Shown here: piece after piece, positions 28,668-39,187 of the stretch
Layout: every line of letters starts with the position of its first letter
How positions within the stretch are numbered: position 1 is the stretch's first letter
NCBI RefSeq assembly: GCF_026393345.1
Contig: NZ_JAPLAI010000042.1
Location: 8,434 to 72,433 of the forward strand
Direction: 5' to 3'
Origin: Microbacterium sp.
Lineage (GTDB): Bacteria > Actinomycetota > Actinomycetes > Actinomycetales > Microbacteriaceae
Length of the DNA stretch: 64,000 nt
Notes under the pieces: generated by a model
What the model was told of the DNA's origin: nothing
The model's input: the letters and a program-made list of their open reading frames with translations, nothing else
Database searches by the model: none
Position numbers and translations under genes: made by a program

Positions 28668-31595
28668 ATGTGGCGGCGGAAGGCGAAGACGCCGAAACCG
28701 GAAGACGCGCCCGAAACGGAACGCTTCCCGGACGAGCGTCCCCGCCCGACGCCGCTGTGGGCGCTGCTGTCGCGGTGGCTCCTGGGTGCCGAGGCCTGGC
28801 TGCGATCCCATGGCGGGAAGCGTCTGCGCCTCGGGATCCGCGGGTTCTGGGGCGTCATCGCCGCCGGCGGGCTGTTCCTGCTGTTCGGCCCGGTGATCAA
28901 CCCGCCGTTGACCCTCGACGACATCACCTCGTCGGCGTCGACCGCGACCGACCACTGGATCGTCCGACACATGGATGCGGATTACCGCCTCGCCCGTGAC
29001 GACGACGGCGGACTCCGCGTGCACGTCGAGGAGCGGATCGAGGCGTTGTTCCCGGACGACGTCGATCAGAGCGGCATCCAACGGGTGCTCGCGGTCGAGT
29101 ACCAGGGCCACGCCCTCGCTCCATCGACGATCACGGCGACCCTCGACGGGGAACCGATCGAGGTGACGCGATCCGCAACGCCGGAGACGCTCACCCTGAC
29201 GCTCGACGCGGGGGAACGGCTGGACGGCGACCACGTGTTCGCCCTCAGCTACACGCTCCAGGATCTCGCCTACCGGACGACGGATGCGGCGACCGGCGCG
29301 GACGTCGACCTGCTGGAGTGGGATGTCTTCGGGCCCTCCTGGCCGCAGGGCATGGCCGGTCTCGATGTCTCGGTGACGCTGCCCGACGACCTCGATGCCG
29401 AGCTGGTGCGGCCACCCCGCGGGATGCTCGGGTGGTCGATCCTGACGGCAGGGGAGTGGCTCACCCCCGAGACGGACAGCCCGCCCGGTACGGTGACCTA
29501 CGCCTTCAGCAACGACCAGAACCTGCCGCCGCACGCCCAGGCCCAGTTCTCGATGCCGTTCGCCGCGGGGACGTTCGCCATGCCCCCGTTGACCCCGCTG
29601 TTCTGGGTGCAGACGCTGGGGCCGCTCGCGCCGCTCGTGTTCCTCGCCGTCACGCTGCTGTTCGTCCTCGCCGCCCGCGCCGTCGCGTGGAGCGACGCCC
29701 GGGGGCGTCCTTGGTTCGTCGCGCAGTACGACCCGCCCCCGGGTGTCACGCCCCGCCTGGCGGCTCAGGTCCTGCAGACCCCGCGGACGATGGAGCTGGC
29801 CGGTGCGCTGCGGTGGGCAGCACACGGAACGCGTGCCGCGAAGCTCGCCGCGGCGCGGGTGGCGCACCGCACCGGCCGGTTCGGCGATCGACTGCCGGCC
29901 CGGCTCCGTTACCTGAGCGCGGCGGAGCGGCGGGAACAGTACACGCGCGGCTTGCGCCGCATCCCGCGCGGCTTCGTCCGTGACTTCTTCATCGCCGCGC
30001 CGATCGCGCTGACGGTCCTGCAGTGGGGTCTCGTGCGGCAGCTGTCCCACCAGGCGCCGCTCGCGATCGTGTGGTGGCCGACGGCGTTCGTGCTGGCCTC
30101 GACCGTCGTCGCGCTGGCCGTGCTGGGCATCACCCGCACTGCCCGTCCCCTCACCCGCCGCGGTGCGCTGCTGACGCAGCATCTCCGCGGCATCCAGGTT
30201 TACGCCGAGCGCACGGAACTGCTGGCACGGGCGGAATCGGATGACCGGCTGCTGCCCTTCGCGGTGCTGACCGCCGCGCCGCGTGACGCGGGTCGTCGGG
30301 TGCGGGAGACGCTCGCGCACGAGCTCGGTGACCCCCGCGCGGGGCGCCGCGGCTGGCGGACCGGCGGCTTCGTCACCTGGCCGACGATGGTGGTGAGCGG
30401 TGCCGCGGTGCTCACGGTGCTGGCGGCGATCGCGGTGGTCGTGTTCCTGCCCAACCCGTATGAGCGGCACCCCGAGTACGCGACCCAGTACGGCGATGTG
30501 CCGGGAACGCTCTACACGGTCTTCCAATCCGAACAGGTGACCGGCGAGCTCACCCGCAGTCCGTCCGGGGCGGCGGAGCTCGCCGTCACGGAGCAGCTGA
30601 ACGTGGTCTTCTCGGATGAATCGTCGCGGGTACCGCAGGTCGCCAAGCAGTGGCCGGACCGCATCCGGGGTCACGACCTGCAGTTTCGCGTGGAACGGGT
30701 CAGCATCGACGGCGCCGAGGTGCCCTTCACCGTCGAGCGTGACGGGGACACCCAGCTCATGCTCACGACCATGAACGATGTGCTCACCGGGGCGCACACG
30801 GTCGAGATCCGTTACGTGCTCGGCTCCGCCGCCTACGCCGATCAGGCCGCCGACGGCCGGCTCGTCGACCGGGTGCGGTGGGCAGCGCTGTGGGAGGACT
30901 GGCAGTCGTTCTCCGAATGGGCCGAGGAACCCATCGACCCGGTGCGCGTGGAATTCCGCCTCTCCGACGAGCTCGCCGACCTGGCGGAGGATGCCGGCTG
31001 GCTCACCCAGGACACGTCTGCGGACGAGGTGCGGGACTGGAACGAGACGGTCGTGCCGTTCGGTCACGTCGCCCGCCTGGTCGATCCCGGTGACGGCACC
31101 GACCCGGACGACGAGACCTCCGAATCTGCCGGCGCCGTCGCCGGGTTCGACACCCATGTGCTCGAGCTCCGGCGGGGCGAGGGCGGCTACCCCTTCGACC
31201 TCACGGTCACCGACACCGGCGTCCGCGTGGACTTCCCGGCGGGCACCTTCGCGGGTCCGTCCGCGACCGAGCGGGGCCTCGCCGAGACTCGCGCAGCGCT
31301 GCCGATCGCTGTGGCACTGCTCTGGGGGTGCCTGGCCGCCCTGTGGGGCGTGGCCGGCCTGCTGCTGCGCGCAGCGGGGTCGTCGGCCCTCACCGCCCGC
31401 GGGGCGGTGCGCGTGCTGATTCGCTGGGCACCCGCCGCCTGCGCGCTGGCGGCCACAATCGTGATGTTCTGGGTGAGCGGCGGGATGGACGGCGACGATC
31501 CCACGTTCTTCTGGTTCGCCGGGGCGGCGGGGGCCGCCGTGCTCGGCGCGATCGCCGGCTGGTGCACCACCCGGCGACGAGCAGCGAAGCGATAG
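28668..31595 (+). CDS. DUF2207-type large membrane protein
   Basis: IVRHMDADYRLARDDDGGLRVHVEERIEALFPDD...; duplicated extracellular domains separated by TM segments. Confidence 0.8.
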   Translation: MWRRKAKTPKPEDAPETERFPDERPRPTPLWALLSRWLLGAEAWLRSHGGKRLRLGIRGFWGVIAAGGLFLLFGPVINPPLTLDDITSSASTATDHWIVRHMDADYRLARDDDGGLRVHVEERIEALFPDDVDQSGIQRVLAVEYQGHALAPSTITATLDGEPIEVTRSATPETLTLTLDAGERLDGDHVFALSYTLQDLAYRTTDAATGADVDLLEWDVFGPSWPQGMAGLDVSVTLPDDLDAELVRPPRGMLGWSILTAGEWLTPETDSPPGTVTYAFSNDQNLPPHAQAQFSMPFAAGTFAMPPLTPLFWVQTLGPLAPLVFLAVTLLFVLAARAVAWSDARGRPWFVAQYDPPPGVTPRLAAQVLQTPRTMELAGALRWAAHGTRAAKLAAARVAHRTGRFGDRLPARLRYLSAAERREQYTRGLRRIPRGFVRDFFIAAPIALTVLQWGLVRQLSHQAPLAIVWWPTAFVLASTVVALAVLGITRTARPLTRRGALLTQHLRGIQVYAERTELLARAESDDRLLPFAVLTAAPRDAGRRVRETLAHELGDPRAGRRGWRTGGFVTWPTMVVSGAAVLTVLAAIAVVVFLPNPYERHPEYATQYGDVPGTLYTVFQSEQVTGELTRSPSGAAELAVTEQLNVVFSDESSRVPQVAKQWPDRIRGHDLQFRVERVSIDGAEVPFTVERDGDTQLMLTTMNDVLTGAHTVEIRYVLGSAAYADQAADGRLVDRVRWAALWEDWQSFSEWAEEPIDPVRVEFRLSDELADLAEDAGWLTQDTSADEVRDWNETVVPFGHVARLVDPGDGTDPDDETSESAGAVAGFDTHVLELRRGEGGYPFDLTVTDTGVRVDFPAGTFAGPSATERGLAETRAALPIAVALLWGCLAALWGVAGLLLRAAGSSALTARGAVRVLIRWAPAACALAATIVMFWVSGGMDGDDPTFFWFAGAAGAAVLGAIAGWCTTRRRAAKR

Positions 31596-31615
31596 CCGCC
31601 GACGGTGCGGGCGGC

Positions 31616-31915
31616 TCAGTGGGCGAGCGCGCCCCAGGCGACCTCGAGAGCCTGGGGGTCGGATGGCGGCACCTGAGCGGGCAGTCGCATTCCCGCCCGG
31701 GGCCAGAGCCTGACCGGCAGCACCACCGCGATCTCGACCGGTGCGGGAGGCATGCCCGGCGCGGACGCGAGGCCCTCGATGCGGGCCTCCTGGTAGCGTC
31801 CGCGAGGCGCAGGCGCCGACACCGCCGTGATCTCCAGCGTGCCGCGCACCGCGGTCGCCAGCGGGTCGCGGAGCAGTCGTTCCAGCTGACGTGCGGCGTC
31901 GTCGAGTTCACCCAT
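31616..31915 (-). CDS. Hypothetical protein
   Basis: Convergent ORF filling the gap between the DUF2207 and FUSC genes; MGELDDAARQLERLLRDPLATAVRGTLEITAV. Confidence 0.6.
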   Translation of the reverse strand: MGELDDAARQLERLLRDPLATAVRGTLEITAVSAPAPRGRYQEARIEGLASAPGMPPAPVEIAVVLPVRLWPRAGMRLPAQVPPSDPQALEVAWGALAH

Positions 31916-31946
31916 GCCGACAACCTACCCGGCATACCATCGAGGG

Positions 31947-32972
31947 ATGGGCTCGGTGTCACGGCGGATCGGCAAGGACGTCATCGCCGTCGCCCCGCAT
32001 CGGGGAGCGCACCGGGTCGCCCTGCGCGCCGCCTTCTGCGTCGCGGTGCCGTTGCTGGTGCTGTGGGCGCTCGGCCGCCTCGACCTGAGCGTCTACGCGA
32101 CGTTCGGTGCGTTCGCGTCCCTGTACGGGCGGCACGACTCCTACCCCGACCGCATCCGGATGCAGTTGGCAGCCGCCGTGACCCTGCTCGTGGTGATGCT
32201 GCTCGGCACCGTCGTCGCGGTGCTCGAGGCTCCGACGCTGGTGCGCATCGTCGTCGTCGCGCTCGTCGCGGTCGTGGTGAGCGGTCTCGCGCAGGCCGCG
32301 CGGTGGCATCCGCCGGGCGCGCTGTTCGCCGTGTTCGCCGCCGGGGCGATCGCGACCCTGCCGGTCGACCCCGGGGCCTTCGCCGATGTCGTGATCGTCG
32401 GCGGCTCCGCCGCGGCGTTCAGCGTGCTGGTGACGGTGGTCATCGCGACCGCGCGGCGAGGGCCGCGCAGCATCGGACCGCTGCGGTCGGCGCCGTGGCA
32501 GCGTCCCGACCTGCTCGCCGCGGCCGGTGTGGGACTCGGAGCGATGCTCGCCGGTCTCGCCGGGCTCGCCCTCGTGGGCACCCACTGGTACTGGGCGATG
32601 GTGGCCGCGGTCGCAGCGCTCGGCGGGGTGCACGTCACCGCGCGGATCGTCCGCGGTCTGCAGCGACTGGCCGGCACCCTCGTCGGCGTCCTCATCGCGG
32701 CCGGGATCCTCGCCCTCCACCTGCCCCCGCTCGTGACCATTGCGGTGGCGGTGCTGTGCCAGGCCGGCGCGGAACTGTTCATCGGCCGCAACTACGGCAT
32801 CGCGATGCTGTTCGTCACCCCGCTCGCGCTCCTCATGATCGACCTCGCCGTCCCGTCCGACCCCGCTGAGCTTCTGCGCGACCGGGTGCTCGACACCGTC
32901 ATCGGTGTCGTCATCGGCACCGTCATCGCGGTGCTCTCGGCCCGGGTGCGCCGGCGCCGCCCCACCGCCTGA
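31947..32972 (+). CDS. FUSC family membrane protein
   Basis: ATFGAFASLYGRHDSYPDRIRMQLAAAV; HWYWAMVAAVAALGGVHVTARIVRGLQRLAGTLVGVLIA. Confidence 0.88.
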   Translation: MGSVSRRIGKDVIAVAPHRGAHRVALRAAFCVAVPLLVLWALGRLDLSVYATFGAFASLYGRHDSYPDRIRMQLAAAVTLLVVMLLGTVVAVLEAPTLVRIVVVALVAVVVSGLAQAARWHPPGALFAVFAAGAIATLPVDPGAFADVVIVGGSAAAFSVLVTVVIATARRGPRSIGPLRSAPWQRPDLLAAAGVGLGAMLAGLAGLALVGTHWYWAMVAAVAALGGVHVTARIVRGLQRLAGTLVGVLIAAGILALHLPPLVTIAVAVLCQAGAELFIGRNYGIAMLFVTPLALLMIDLAVPSDPAELLRDRVLDTVIGVVIGTVIAVLSARVRRRRPTA

Positions 32973-33134
32973 CCGCGCCCCGCCCCCGGCCGCTCCCGTT
33001 CGTCCGTCGCATATGGCGGATGCGGCGGGCGCCCCTTGCACATTCGCGACGGGCGAGCCCTGCCCCGCGCACGTCGTCTACCGTGGAGAAGCGGACACCG
33101 CGCCGCGACCCCCGCCACCCGTCAAGGAGTCATC

Positions 33135-34133
33135 GTGCAGACACGTCCCCTTCCCCGCGCCGGCCGTGAGGTCTCCGCGATCGGCCTCGGCACCTGGCAG
33201 CTCGGCGCCGACTGGGGAGCGGTCGAGGAGACCGACGCGCTGGCCGTGCTCGCCGCATCCGTCGAGGCCGGGGTCACCCTGTTCGACACCGCCGACGTCT
33301 ACGGTGACGGCCGGTCCGAGTCGCTGATCGGACGGTTCCTCGCCGAACGCCCGGGCCACGGCATCACGGTGGCCACCAAGATGGGCCGCCGTCTTCCGCA
33401 GGAGCCGGAGAACTACACCCCGGCGAATTTCCGCGCCTGGACCGACAGATCCCGCCGGAACCTCGGCGTGGACACCCTGGACCTGGTACAGCTGCACTGC
33501 CCGCCCACCGCAGTGATCGAGGACGACGCCACCTACGATGCGCTCGATGCGCTGGTGGCGAGCGGCGCGATTGCCGCCTACGGCGTGTCGGTCGAGACCT
33601 GCGACCAGGCGCTCGCCGCCATCGCCCGCCCGAACGTGGCGAACGTGCAGATTATCCTCAACGCGTTCCGGCTCAAGCCCCTCGACGACGTGCTGCCCGC
33701 CGCCGAGGCCGCGGGTGTCGCGATCTTCGCCCGCGTCCCGCTGGCCTCTGGGCTCCTGTCCGGCCGGTACACCCGCGAGACCTCCTTCGCCGCCGACGAC
33801 CACCGCGCATTCAACCGGCACGGGGAGGCGTTCGACCGCGGGGAGACGTTCTCCGGCGTCGACTACGAGACGGGGCTGTCCGCGGTCGCCGAACTGTCGG
33901 CGGCCCTGCCCGCCGGCGTCTCGCTGCCAGAGGCGGCTCTCGCCTGGGTTGCGTCACGGCCCGGGGTGACCAGCGTCATTCCCGGTGCCCGGAAGGTGGC
34001 GCAGGCCGAGGGCAATGCCCGGGCCTCGCGCCTTCTCGAGGAAACGAGCGCATTCGATCTCGCCGCGTTCGATGAGACCGTGCGGGTCGTCTACGACCGG
34101 CTGCTGCGCGCCGACATCCACCCGCATTGGTGA
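33135..34133 (+). CDS. Aldo/keto reductase
   Basis: VSAIGLGTWQLGADWG; LFDTADVYGDGRSESLIGRFL; LDLVQLHCPP. Confidence 0.93.
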   Translation: MQTRPLPRAGREVSAIGLGTWQLGADWGAVEETDALAVLAASVEAGVTLFDTADVYGDGRSESLIGRFLAERPGHGITVATKMGRRLPQEPENYTPANFRAWTDRSRRNLGVDTLDLVQLHCPPTAVIEDDATYDALDALVASGAIAAYGVSVETCDQALAAIARPNVANVQIILNAFRLKPLDDVLPAAEAAGVAIFARVPLASGLLSGRYTRETSFAADDHRAFNRHGEAFDRGETFSGVDYETGLSAVAELSAALPAGVSLPEAALAWVASRPGVTSVIPGARKVAQAEGNARASRLLEETSAFDLAAFDETVRVVYDRLLRADIHPHW

Positions 34134-34177
34134 CGCGGACGATTGCAGCGGATGCCGTGCCGGGTGAGGATGAGGGC

Positions 34178-35071
34178 ATGCCCCCCGCATCCCCGTCCTG
34201 GCGTCGCTGGACCCCGCTGATCGTGGCGGCCGCCGTGCTCGTGGGCGCGGCCGTCGCCGTGCCGGTCATCATCGCCGTCCGCGATGGTGCGGAGGTCGCG
34301 ACCCCCGCCTTCTCCCGCTCACCGGTGCCGTCCCCGACCCCGTCGCCCACCCCGACCGGTCTCGCGGCAGATGTTGCGGTCTACGACCTGGCAGGGCTGC
34401 CTACGGCCGACGTCTTCACCATCATCCCGGCCCTCCCGGTCGACGACGACCCGTTCGGCGCACCGACGGGTCTGCTCGCGACCCCCGCCACCGCGGCCAT
34501 CCCGGTGTTCGCACAGCCCGGCGGCGCCCCGGTGGCCGTGCTGCCGGCGGACCTTCGCTGGGGCGGGTCGACCCTGCCCGTCGTCGCCAGGGACGGCGCC
34601 TGGGTCCGGGTGCTCATCAGCGGCCGGCAGGGCACGCCGCCCGGCGGCAACCCGGCGCAGCTCACCGGCTGGCTGCGCGCCGCCGACGTCGCGCTCACCG
34701 AGAACGACACACATGTGGAGGTCAGTCTCTCGGCCCGCACCATCACGATCGTCAGCGCGGATCTGACCGAGACCGTCACCACCGATTTCGGCTCCGGCGC
34801 GGAGGGCACCCCGACCCCGGTCGGCCGCACGTTCATCATGCACGCCGAGGTCATGCCCTACGCGTACACCCGCGGCCACCCGCTCATCTATCTGGGGGTG
34901 CAGTCGCCCACCCTCGCAGGCTTTGACGGCGCCGACACCGCCGTCACCGCGTTCCACTACCACGACACGCGATCCGGGGCGATCTCGAACGGCTGCATCC
35001 GGCTGGATGCGGCGGCGATCGATCGTCTCGCCCAGCTTCCGGTGGGCATCCCGGTCTACATCGTGGGGTGA
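34178..35071 (+). CDS. L,D-transpeptidase family protein
   Basis: C-terminal YkuD-like FHYHDTRSGAISNGCIRLDAAAIDRL; N-terminal TM. Confidence 0.88.
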   Translation: MPPASPSWRRWTPLIVAAAVLVGAAVAVPVIIAVRDGAEVATPAFSRSPVPSPTPSPTPTGLAADVAVYDLAGLPTADVFTIIPALPVDDDPFGAPTGLLATPATAAIPVFAQPGGAPVAVLPADLRWGGSTLPVVARDGAWVRVLISGRQGTPPGGNPAQLTGWLRAADVALTENDTHVEVSLSARTITIVSADLTETVTTDFGSGAEGTPTPVGRTFIMHAEVMPYAYTRGHPLIYLGVQSPTLAGFDGADTAVTAFHYHDTRSGAISNGCIRLDAAAIDRLAQLPVGIPVYIVG

Positions 35072-35106
35072 GCCCGACCACCCCTGCCCGGCGATAGGGT
35101 GGCGCT

Positions 35107-35886
35107 GTGACGAGCCCGATGCGCATCGTCGTCGTGGTGCCCTGCCGCAACGACGCCACCCTGCTCGAGGCGTGCCTGCAGGCGCTCGCCGTGCAGACCC
35201 GGCCCCCGGATGGCGTCATCGTCGTCGACAACGGCAGCACGGACGATTCCGCGGCCGTCGCCCGCCGCTACGGTGCCGAGGTGTACCCGGAGCCCCGCGT
35301 GGGGGTGTGGCCCGCCGCCGCCCACGGCTACGACCGGGCCGACGCCGATCTGATCGCACGGCTCGACGCCGATTCCCGACCGCATCCGGATTGGATCGAG
35401 CGGCTGGAGCGGGCTTTCACCGACGATCCCGGGCTCGGGGTGCTCACCGGCGGTGCGGAGTTCTACGGCATCGACCGGATCGGCGCGTTCCTCGGCGCGC
35501 ACTGGTACATCGGCGGCGGCCGGGTGTGGGTGAAGCTGTGGCTCGGAATCCCGCTCGTGTTCGGCTCGAACTTCGCCATGCGGCGGGCGATCTGGGAGCG
35601 CGTCCGCGACCGGGTGCGGCGCGATGACCCCCGCATCCACGACGATCTCGATCTCACCATCCACCTCCGTGCCTCGGACGGCGTGCGGTGGGACCCCGAT
35701 CTGCGGATGCCGGTCTCCGCCCGACCGCTGACCTCGGTGAAGGGCCTTGCCCGCCGGGTGTGGCGGGTGCTGCCGACCTTCGCGGCGAGCTGGCCGGACG
35801 GCCGGTTCCGCGCCGCCGTGCGCGACGACGTACCGGCGGCCCCCTGGGCCGACGGCGAAGAACTGTCCCCCGGCTACGGGCGGTGA
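35107..35886 (+). CDS. Glycosyltransferase family 2
   Basis: MRIVVVVPCRNDATLLEACLQALAVQTRPPDGVIVVDNGSTDDS; LIARLDADSRP. Confidence 0.92.
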   Translation: MTSPMRIVVVVPCRNDATLLEACLQALAVQTRPPDGVIVVDNGSTDDSAAVARRYGAEVYPEPRVGVWPAAAHGYDRADADLIARLDADSRPHPDWIERLERAFTDDPGLGVLTGGAEFYGIDRIGAFLGAHWYIGGGRVWVKLWLGIPLVFGSNFAMRRAIWERVRDRVRRDDPRIHDDLDLTIHLRASDGVRWDPDLRMPVSARPLTSVKGLARRVWRVLPTFAASWPDGRFRAAVRDDVPAAPWADGEELSPGYGR

Positions 35887-35892
35887 CTCCCG

Positions 35893-36378
35893 ATGACGGC
35901 GGTGGGCGACGCGGCGGTGCTCGTGGCCTACGTCGCCTTCGCGGTGCTCAGCGTCCTGCTCGCGGTGATCGACCTGCGCACGCATCGGCTGCCGCATCCG
36001 ATCGTGCTGCCGGCCTACCCGGTGGCATGGGTCCTGCTCGGGCTCGCCTCGGTCGCCCACGGTGACGGGGGTGCGTTCCTGCGCGCGCTCGTCGGGATGC
36101 TGGCGCTGTTCGCCTTCTACGCCGTCCTGCGCGCCCTCCAACCGGGCGGGATGGGCGGGGGAGACGTCACCCTCGCGGGGCTGATCGGATTCCTGCTGGC
36201 GTACCTCGGGTGGGATCCGCTGCTCGTCGGAGCGGCTGCCGGCTTCCTCCTCGGCGGATTCTTCAGCCTCGTCGTGCTGCTCACCCACCGGGTCGACCGC
36301 CGCACCGCGATCCCCTTCGGACCGTGGATGCTGCTCGGCGCCTGGATCGGCATCGCTGTCCCCGCGGCCCTCAGCTAA
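35893..36378 (+). CDS. A24-type prepilin peptidase-like protein
   Basis: IDLRTHRLPHPIVLPAYP; GMGGGDVTLAGLIGF. Confidence 0.85.
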   Translation: MTAVGDAAVLVAYVAFAVLSVLLAVIDLRTHRLPHPIVLPAYPVAWVLLGLASVAHGDGGAFLRALVGMLALFAFYAVLRALQPGGMGGGDVTLAGLIGFLLAYLGWDPLLVGAAAGFLLGGFFSLVVLLTHRVDRRTAIPFGPWMLLGAWIGIAVPAALS

Positions 36379-36439
36379 GCCGCCGCGCCGGGTGTGTCAA
36401 GGACGGGGAGGACGCTCCTGCGGCGGATAGCGTGGGGTC

Positions 36440-37477
36440 ATGTCCGACCCCGCCGCCTCAGACCCCGCCGCGCCGAAGGCCGGCCCCGGGATCCCCGCGC
36501 GCCTCATCGCCTGGGCGCTGCAGCGCAAGCCCGTCCGTGCCTTCCTGCTCTACAGCGAACACCGCGGACCGGCGCTCGCAGACGGCATCACCTACCGCAC
36601 CCTGTTCAGCGTGTTCGCCGGCGTCCTGCTGGGGTTCTCCCTCGCTGCGCTCTGGCTGTCCGGCAACCCGACCGCGTGGGACGCCCTCGTCGCGGCCGTG
36701 GACAACGCCATCCCGGGCATCGGCGACATCATCAATTTCGACGACTTCCCGGCGCCGGCCGGGCTCACCGTCGCCGGGATCGTGTCGATCATCGGACTCG
36801 TGGGCGCCGCCATCGGGGCGATCGGATCGCTGCGTGCGGCGCTGCGGACGATCGCCGGCAAGATCCACGACGACATGTTCTTCGTCTGGGTGCTGCTGCG
36901 AAACCTTCTGCTCGCGATCATCGTCGGTGGTCTCCTGGCGGCCTCCGCCGCCGCGACCGTCATCGGCTCCGCCTCCATCGAGACGGTGACCGGCTGGCTG
37001 GGACTGCCGAAGGACTCGTTCCTCGTGAACGCCGCGACGACCGCGGTATCGCTCGTGATCACCTTCGCCCTGGACACGGTCGCGATCGTCATCGCGTTCC
37101 GGATGCTGTCCGGGGTCCGGGCCCCCGCGCGGGCACTGTGGACCGGGGCGCTCCTGGGCGGGTTCGCCCTCACCGTGCTGCAGACGCTCTCGGGGCTGTT
37201 CGTCGGTGGGGCGAAGTCCAACCCGCTGCTGGCCACCTTCGCGTCCCTCATCGCGCTGCTGCTGTGGCTGAACCTCTCGTCGCAGGTCATCCTCATCGCC
37301 GCCGCGTACATCGTCACCGGGGTGGAGGACGCGGCGGACCGGGTGCATGCGCGGTACGCCGCGACGACCTTCGCCCAGCGCCGGGTGCGCCGGGCAGAGA
37401 TCGATGTGCAGGCCGCGACCGACGAACTGCGCGCCGCGCAGGAAGCGGAACATCACGAGCGGGCTGCCGGGTCATGA
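36440..37477 (+). CDS. YihY/BrkB-like membrane protein
   Basis: LLYSEHRGPALADGITYRTLFSVFAGVLLGFS; multi-TM YihY pattern. Confidence 0.9.
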   Translation: MSDPAASDPAAPKAGPGIPARLIAWALQRKPVRAFLLYSEHRGPALADGITYRTLFSVFAGVLLGFSLAALWLSGNPTAWDALVAAVDNAIPGIGDIINFDDFPAPAGLTVAGIVSIIGLVGAAIGAIGSLRAALRTIAGKIHDDMFFVWVLLRNLLLAIIVGGLLAASAAATVIGSASIETVTGWLGLPKDSFLVNAATTAVSLVITFALDTVAIVIAFRMLSGVRAPARALWTGALLGGFALTVLQTLSGLFVGGAKSNPLLATFASLIALLLWLNLSSQVILIAAAYIVTGVEDAADRVHARYAATTFAQRRVRRAEIDVQAATDELRAAQEAEHHERAAGS

Positions 37478-38202
37478 TCACCGTCCCCGCGTACACGGCC
37501 GGCCAGGTCGCCGCCGCCGAACTCCCGCTCCTCGACCGGGGCGAACCACTGATGGCTCGCGCGGCGGCCGCGCTCGCCGAGATCGCCCGCAAGGAAGGCG
37601 TCCTCGGCGACCGGGGCATCCTCATCCTCGCCGGCCGAGGGGACAACGGAGCGGACGCGCTGCTCGCCGGCGGTCACCTGGCCGCGGCCGGTCTCACGGT
37701 CGATGCCGTGCTCACTGCGGGCGACGCCCGCCCACACGCGGTCGAGGCCGCGGTGGCGCACGGGGTCCGCATCCGTGACGCCGCCGATATCCACCCCGGT
37801 GAGCATTCCGTGATCGTCGATGGCATCCTCGGCATCGGCACCCAGGGCGATCCGGTGCTGCGCGGGGACGCGCGCACCGTGGTGGCGGCGCTGCTGCCCG
37901 CCGTCCGGGTGGGTCGTACGCACGTCGTCGCCGTCGATCTGCCGAGCGGGCTGCATCCGGATCTTGGGACCGTCGCCGACGACCTCGTGCTGCCGGCCGC
38001 CGTCACCGCCACGTTCGGCGCGGTCAAGGCGGGACTGGCCCGCGGCCGGGGACCCGAGCTCACCGGATACCTCGTCCTCGTCGACATCGGGCTCGACCTG
38101 CGCACGGCGGAGCCTGCCGGTACCGCGGCGGTCGACGAGATCGTCGAGGCGCGGGACCCGTCAGCGGGCGTAGCGGTCGACGAACGTGCGCAGCATCTGT
38201 GA
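37474..38202 (+). CDS. nnrE: NAD(P)H-hydrate epimerase domain protein
   Basis: LMARAAAALAEIA; LAGRGDNGADALLAGGHLAAAGLTV; VDLPSGLHPDLG. Confidence 0.85.
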   Translation: MITVPAYTAGQVAAAELPLLDRGEPLMARAAAALAEIARKEGVLGDRGILILAGRGDNGADALLAGGHLAAAGLTVDAVLTAGDARPHAVEAAVAHGVRIRDAADIHPGEHSVIVDGILGIGTQGDPVLRGDARTVVAALLPAVRVGRTHVVAVDLPSGLHPDLGTVADDLVLPAAVTATFGAVKAGLARGRGPELTGYLVLVDIGLDLRTAEPAGTAAVDEIVEARDPSAGVAVDERAQHL

Positions 38203-38892
38203 GGGGTGGCTCACCGGAGTGCGGCGCACCGCATCCAGGGTGAGCTCCAGTTCGTCGTCACCGAAGTAGCCGTAGCCCGCGTAGGCGTGGATGCGGGTCG
38301 TGATGCCGTCGACGTCGAGTTCCGGGTGGAACTGCGTCGCGTACACGTTCTGACCCGACCGGAACGCCTGCACCGGGCAGGCCGGCGACGAGGCCAGCAG
38401 CGTGAGGTGCGACGGCAGCACGCTGACGGACTCCTTGTGGCCGACGAACGCGTCGAACGTGTCGGGGAGGCCGGCGAACAGCGGATCGGCGCGCCCGGCG
38501 TCGGTGAGCGTCACCGGGACGATGGAGATGGGCTCGCTATGGGTTCGGTCCACCTGCGCGCCCTGGTGCACGCCGAGCGTGCCCACGCCATAGCAGGCGC
38601 CGAGGAAGGGTGCGTCCGCGGCGACCACGCGGTCGAGCAGTGCCCCCATCTCCGTTTCGACCCGTCGCTGCGCCGCGGACTTCTTTTCCGGTGCGTCGGA
38701 GGCGTTGAACGGGCCGCCGCCCACGATGATGCCGGAGATTGCGTCGAGATCGAGCGGCGGCATCGGCTCCGCCTCGAGCCGGATGCGGATGAGTTCCCGC
38801 TCCTCCAGCCCGCTGTAACGCAGGAACAGGTCGTATTCCTCGTCCGCCGGACCCGATTCGGCGCGGGTGGCGAGGAGGACGAAGGGCTGCAC
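38161..38892 (-). CDS. Class I glutamine amidotransferase (GMP synthase-like)
   Basis: IIVGGGPFNASD; APFLGACYGVGTLG; ATQFHPELD. Confidence 0.92.
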   Translation of the reverse strand: MQPFVLLATRAESGPADEEYDLFLRYSGLEERELIRIRLEAEPMPPLDLDAISGIIVGGGPFNASDAPEKKSAAQRRVETEMGALLDRVVAADAPFLGACYGVGTLGVHQGAQVDRTHSEPISIVPVTLTDAGRADPLFAGLPDTFDAFVGHKESVSVLPSHLTLLASSPACPVQAFRSGQNVYATQFHPELDVDGITTRIHAYAGYGYFGDDELELTLDAVRRTPVSHPSQMLRTFVDRYAR

Positions 38893-38947
38893 GCGGGAAT
38901 TGTACGCGGTCCGACCGATCGGAGTGTGCGGTGGCTAGGCTGAGGCC

Positions 38948-39187
38948 ATGGCTATCGCACGACTTTCCGGAGGCCCGCTCGACGGGCAGGTAATCCCGCT
39001 CGACGACACCGTGGACGACGCGTACATCGCGTCGTACAACGAAGGGCAGATCGTCTACCGCCGCGTGGGGGAGGACCAGCACGCGGGCGCGACCGACGGC
39101 CCCACCGAGGCGCTGTTCTCCTTCGTCGAGTCGACCGAGCCCCTCGACGTCACCGCCGGCGACGTGGACGACGTCCCGCACTCGTGA
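38948..39187 (+). CDS. Hypothetical protein
   Basis: Compact conserved-looking ORF directly upstream of CYTH gene with 4-nt overlap. Confidence 0.75.
   Translation: MAIARLSGGPLDGQVIPLDDTVDDAYIASYNEGQIVYRRVGEDQHAGATDGPTEALFSFVESTEPLDVTAGDVDDVPHS

Noticed and set aside
26888-28972. 694-aa minus-strand ORF antisense to the DEAD-box helicase
   Set aside because: Spurious antisense frame of a clearly coding helicase gene.
28584-31157. 857-aa minus-strand ORF antisense to the DUF2207 gene
   Set aside because: Low-complexity Arg/Gly/His-rich translation typical of spurious high-GC ORFs.
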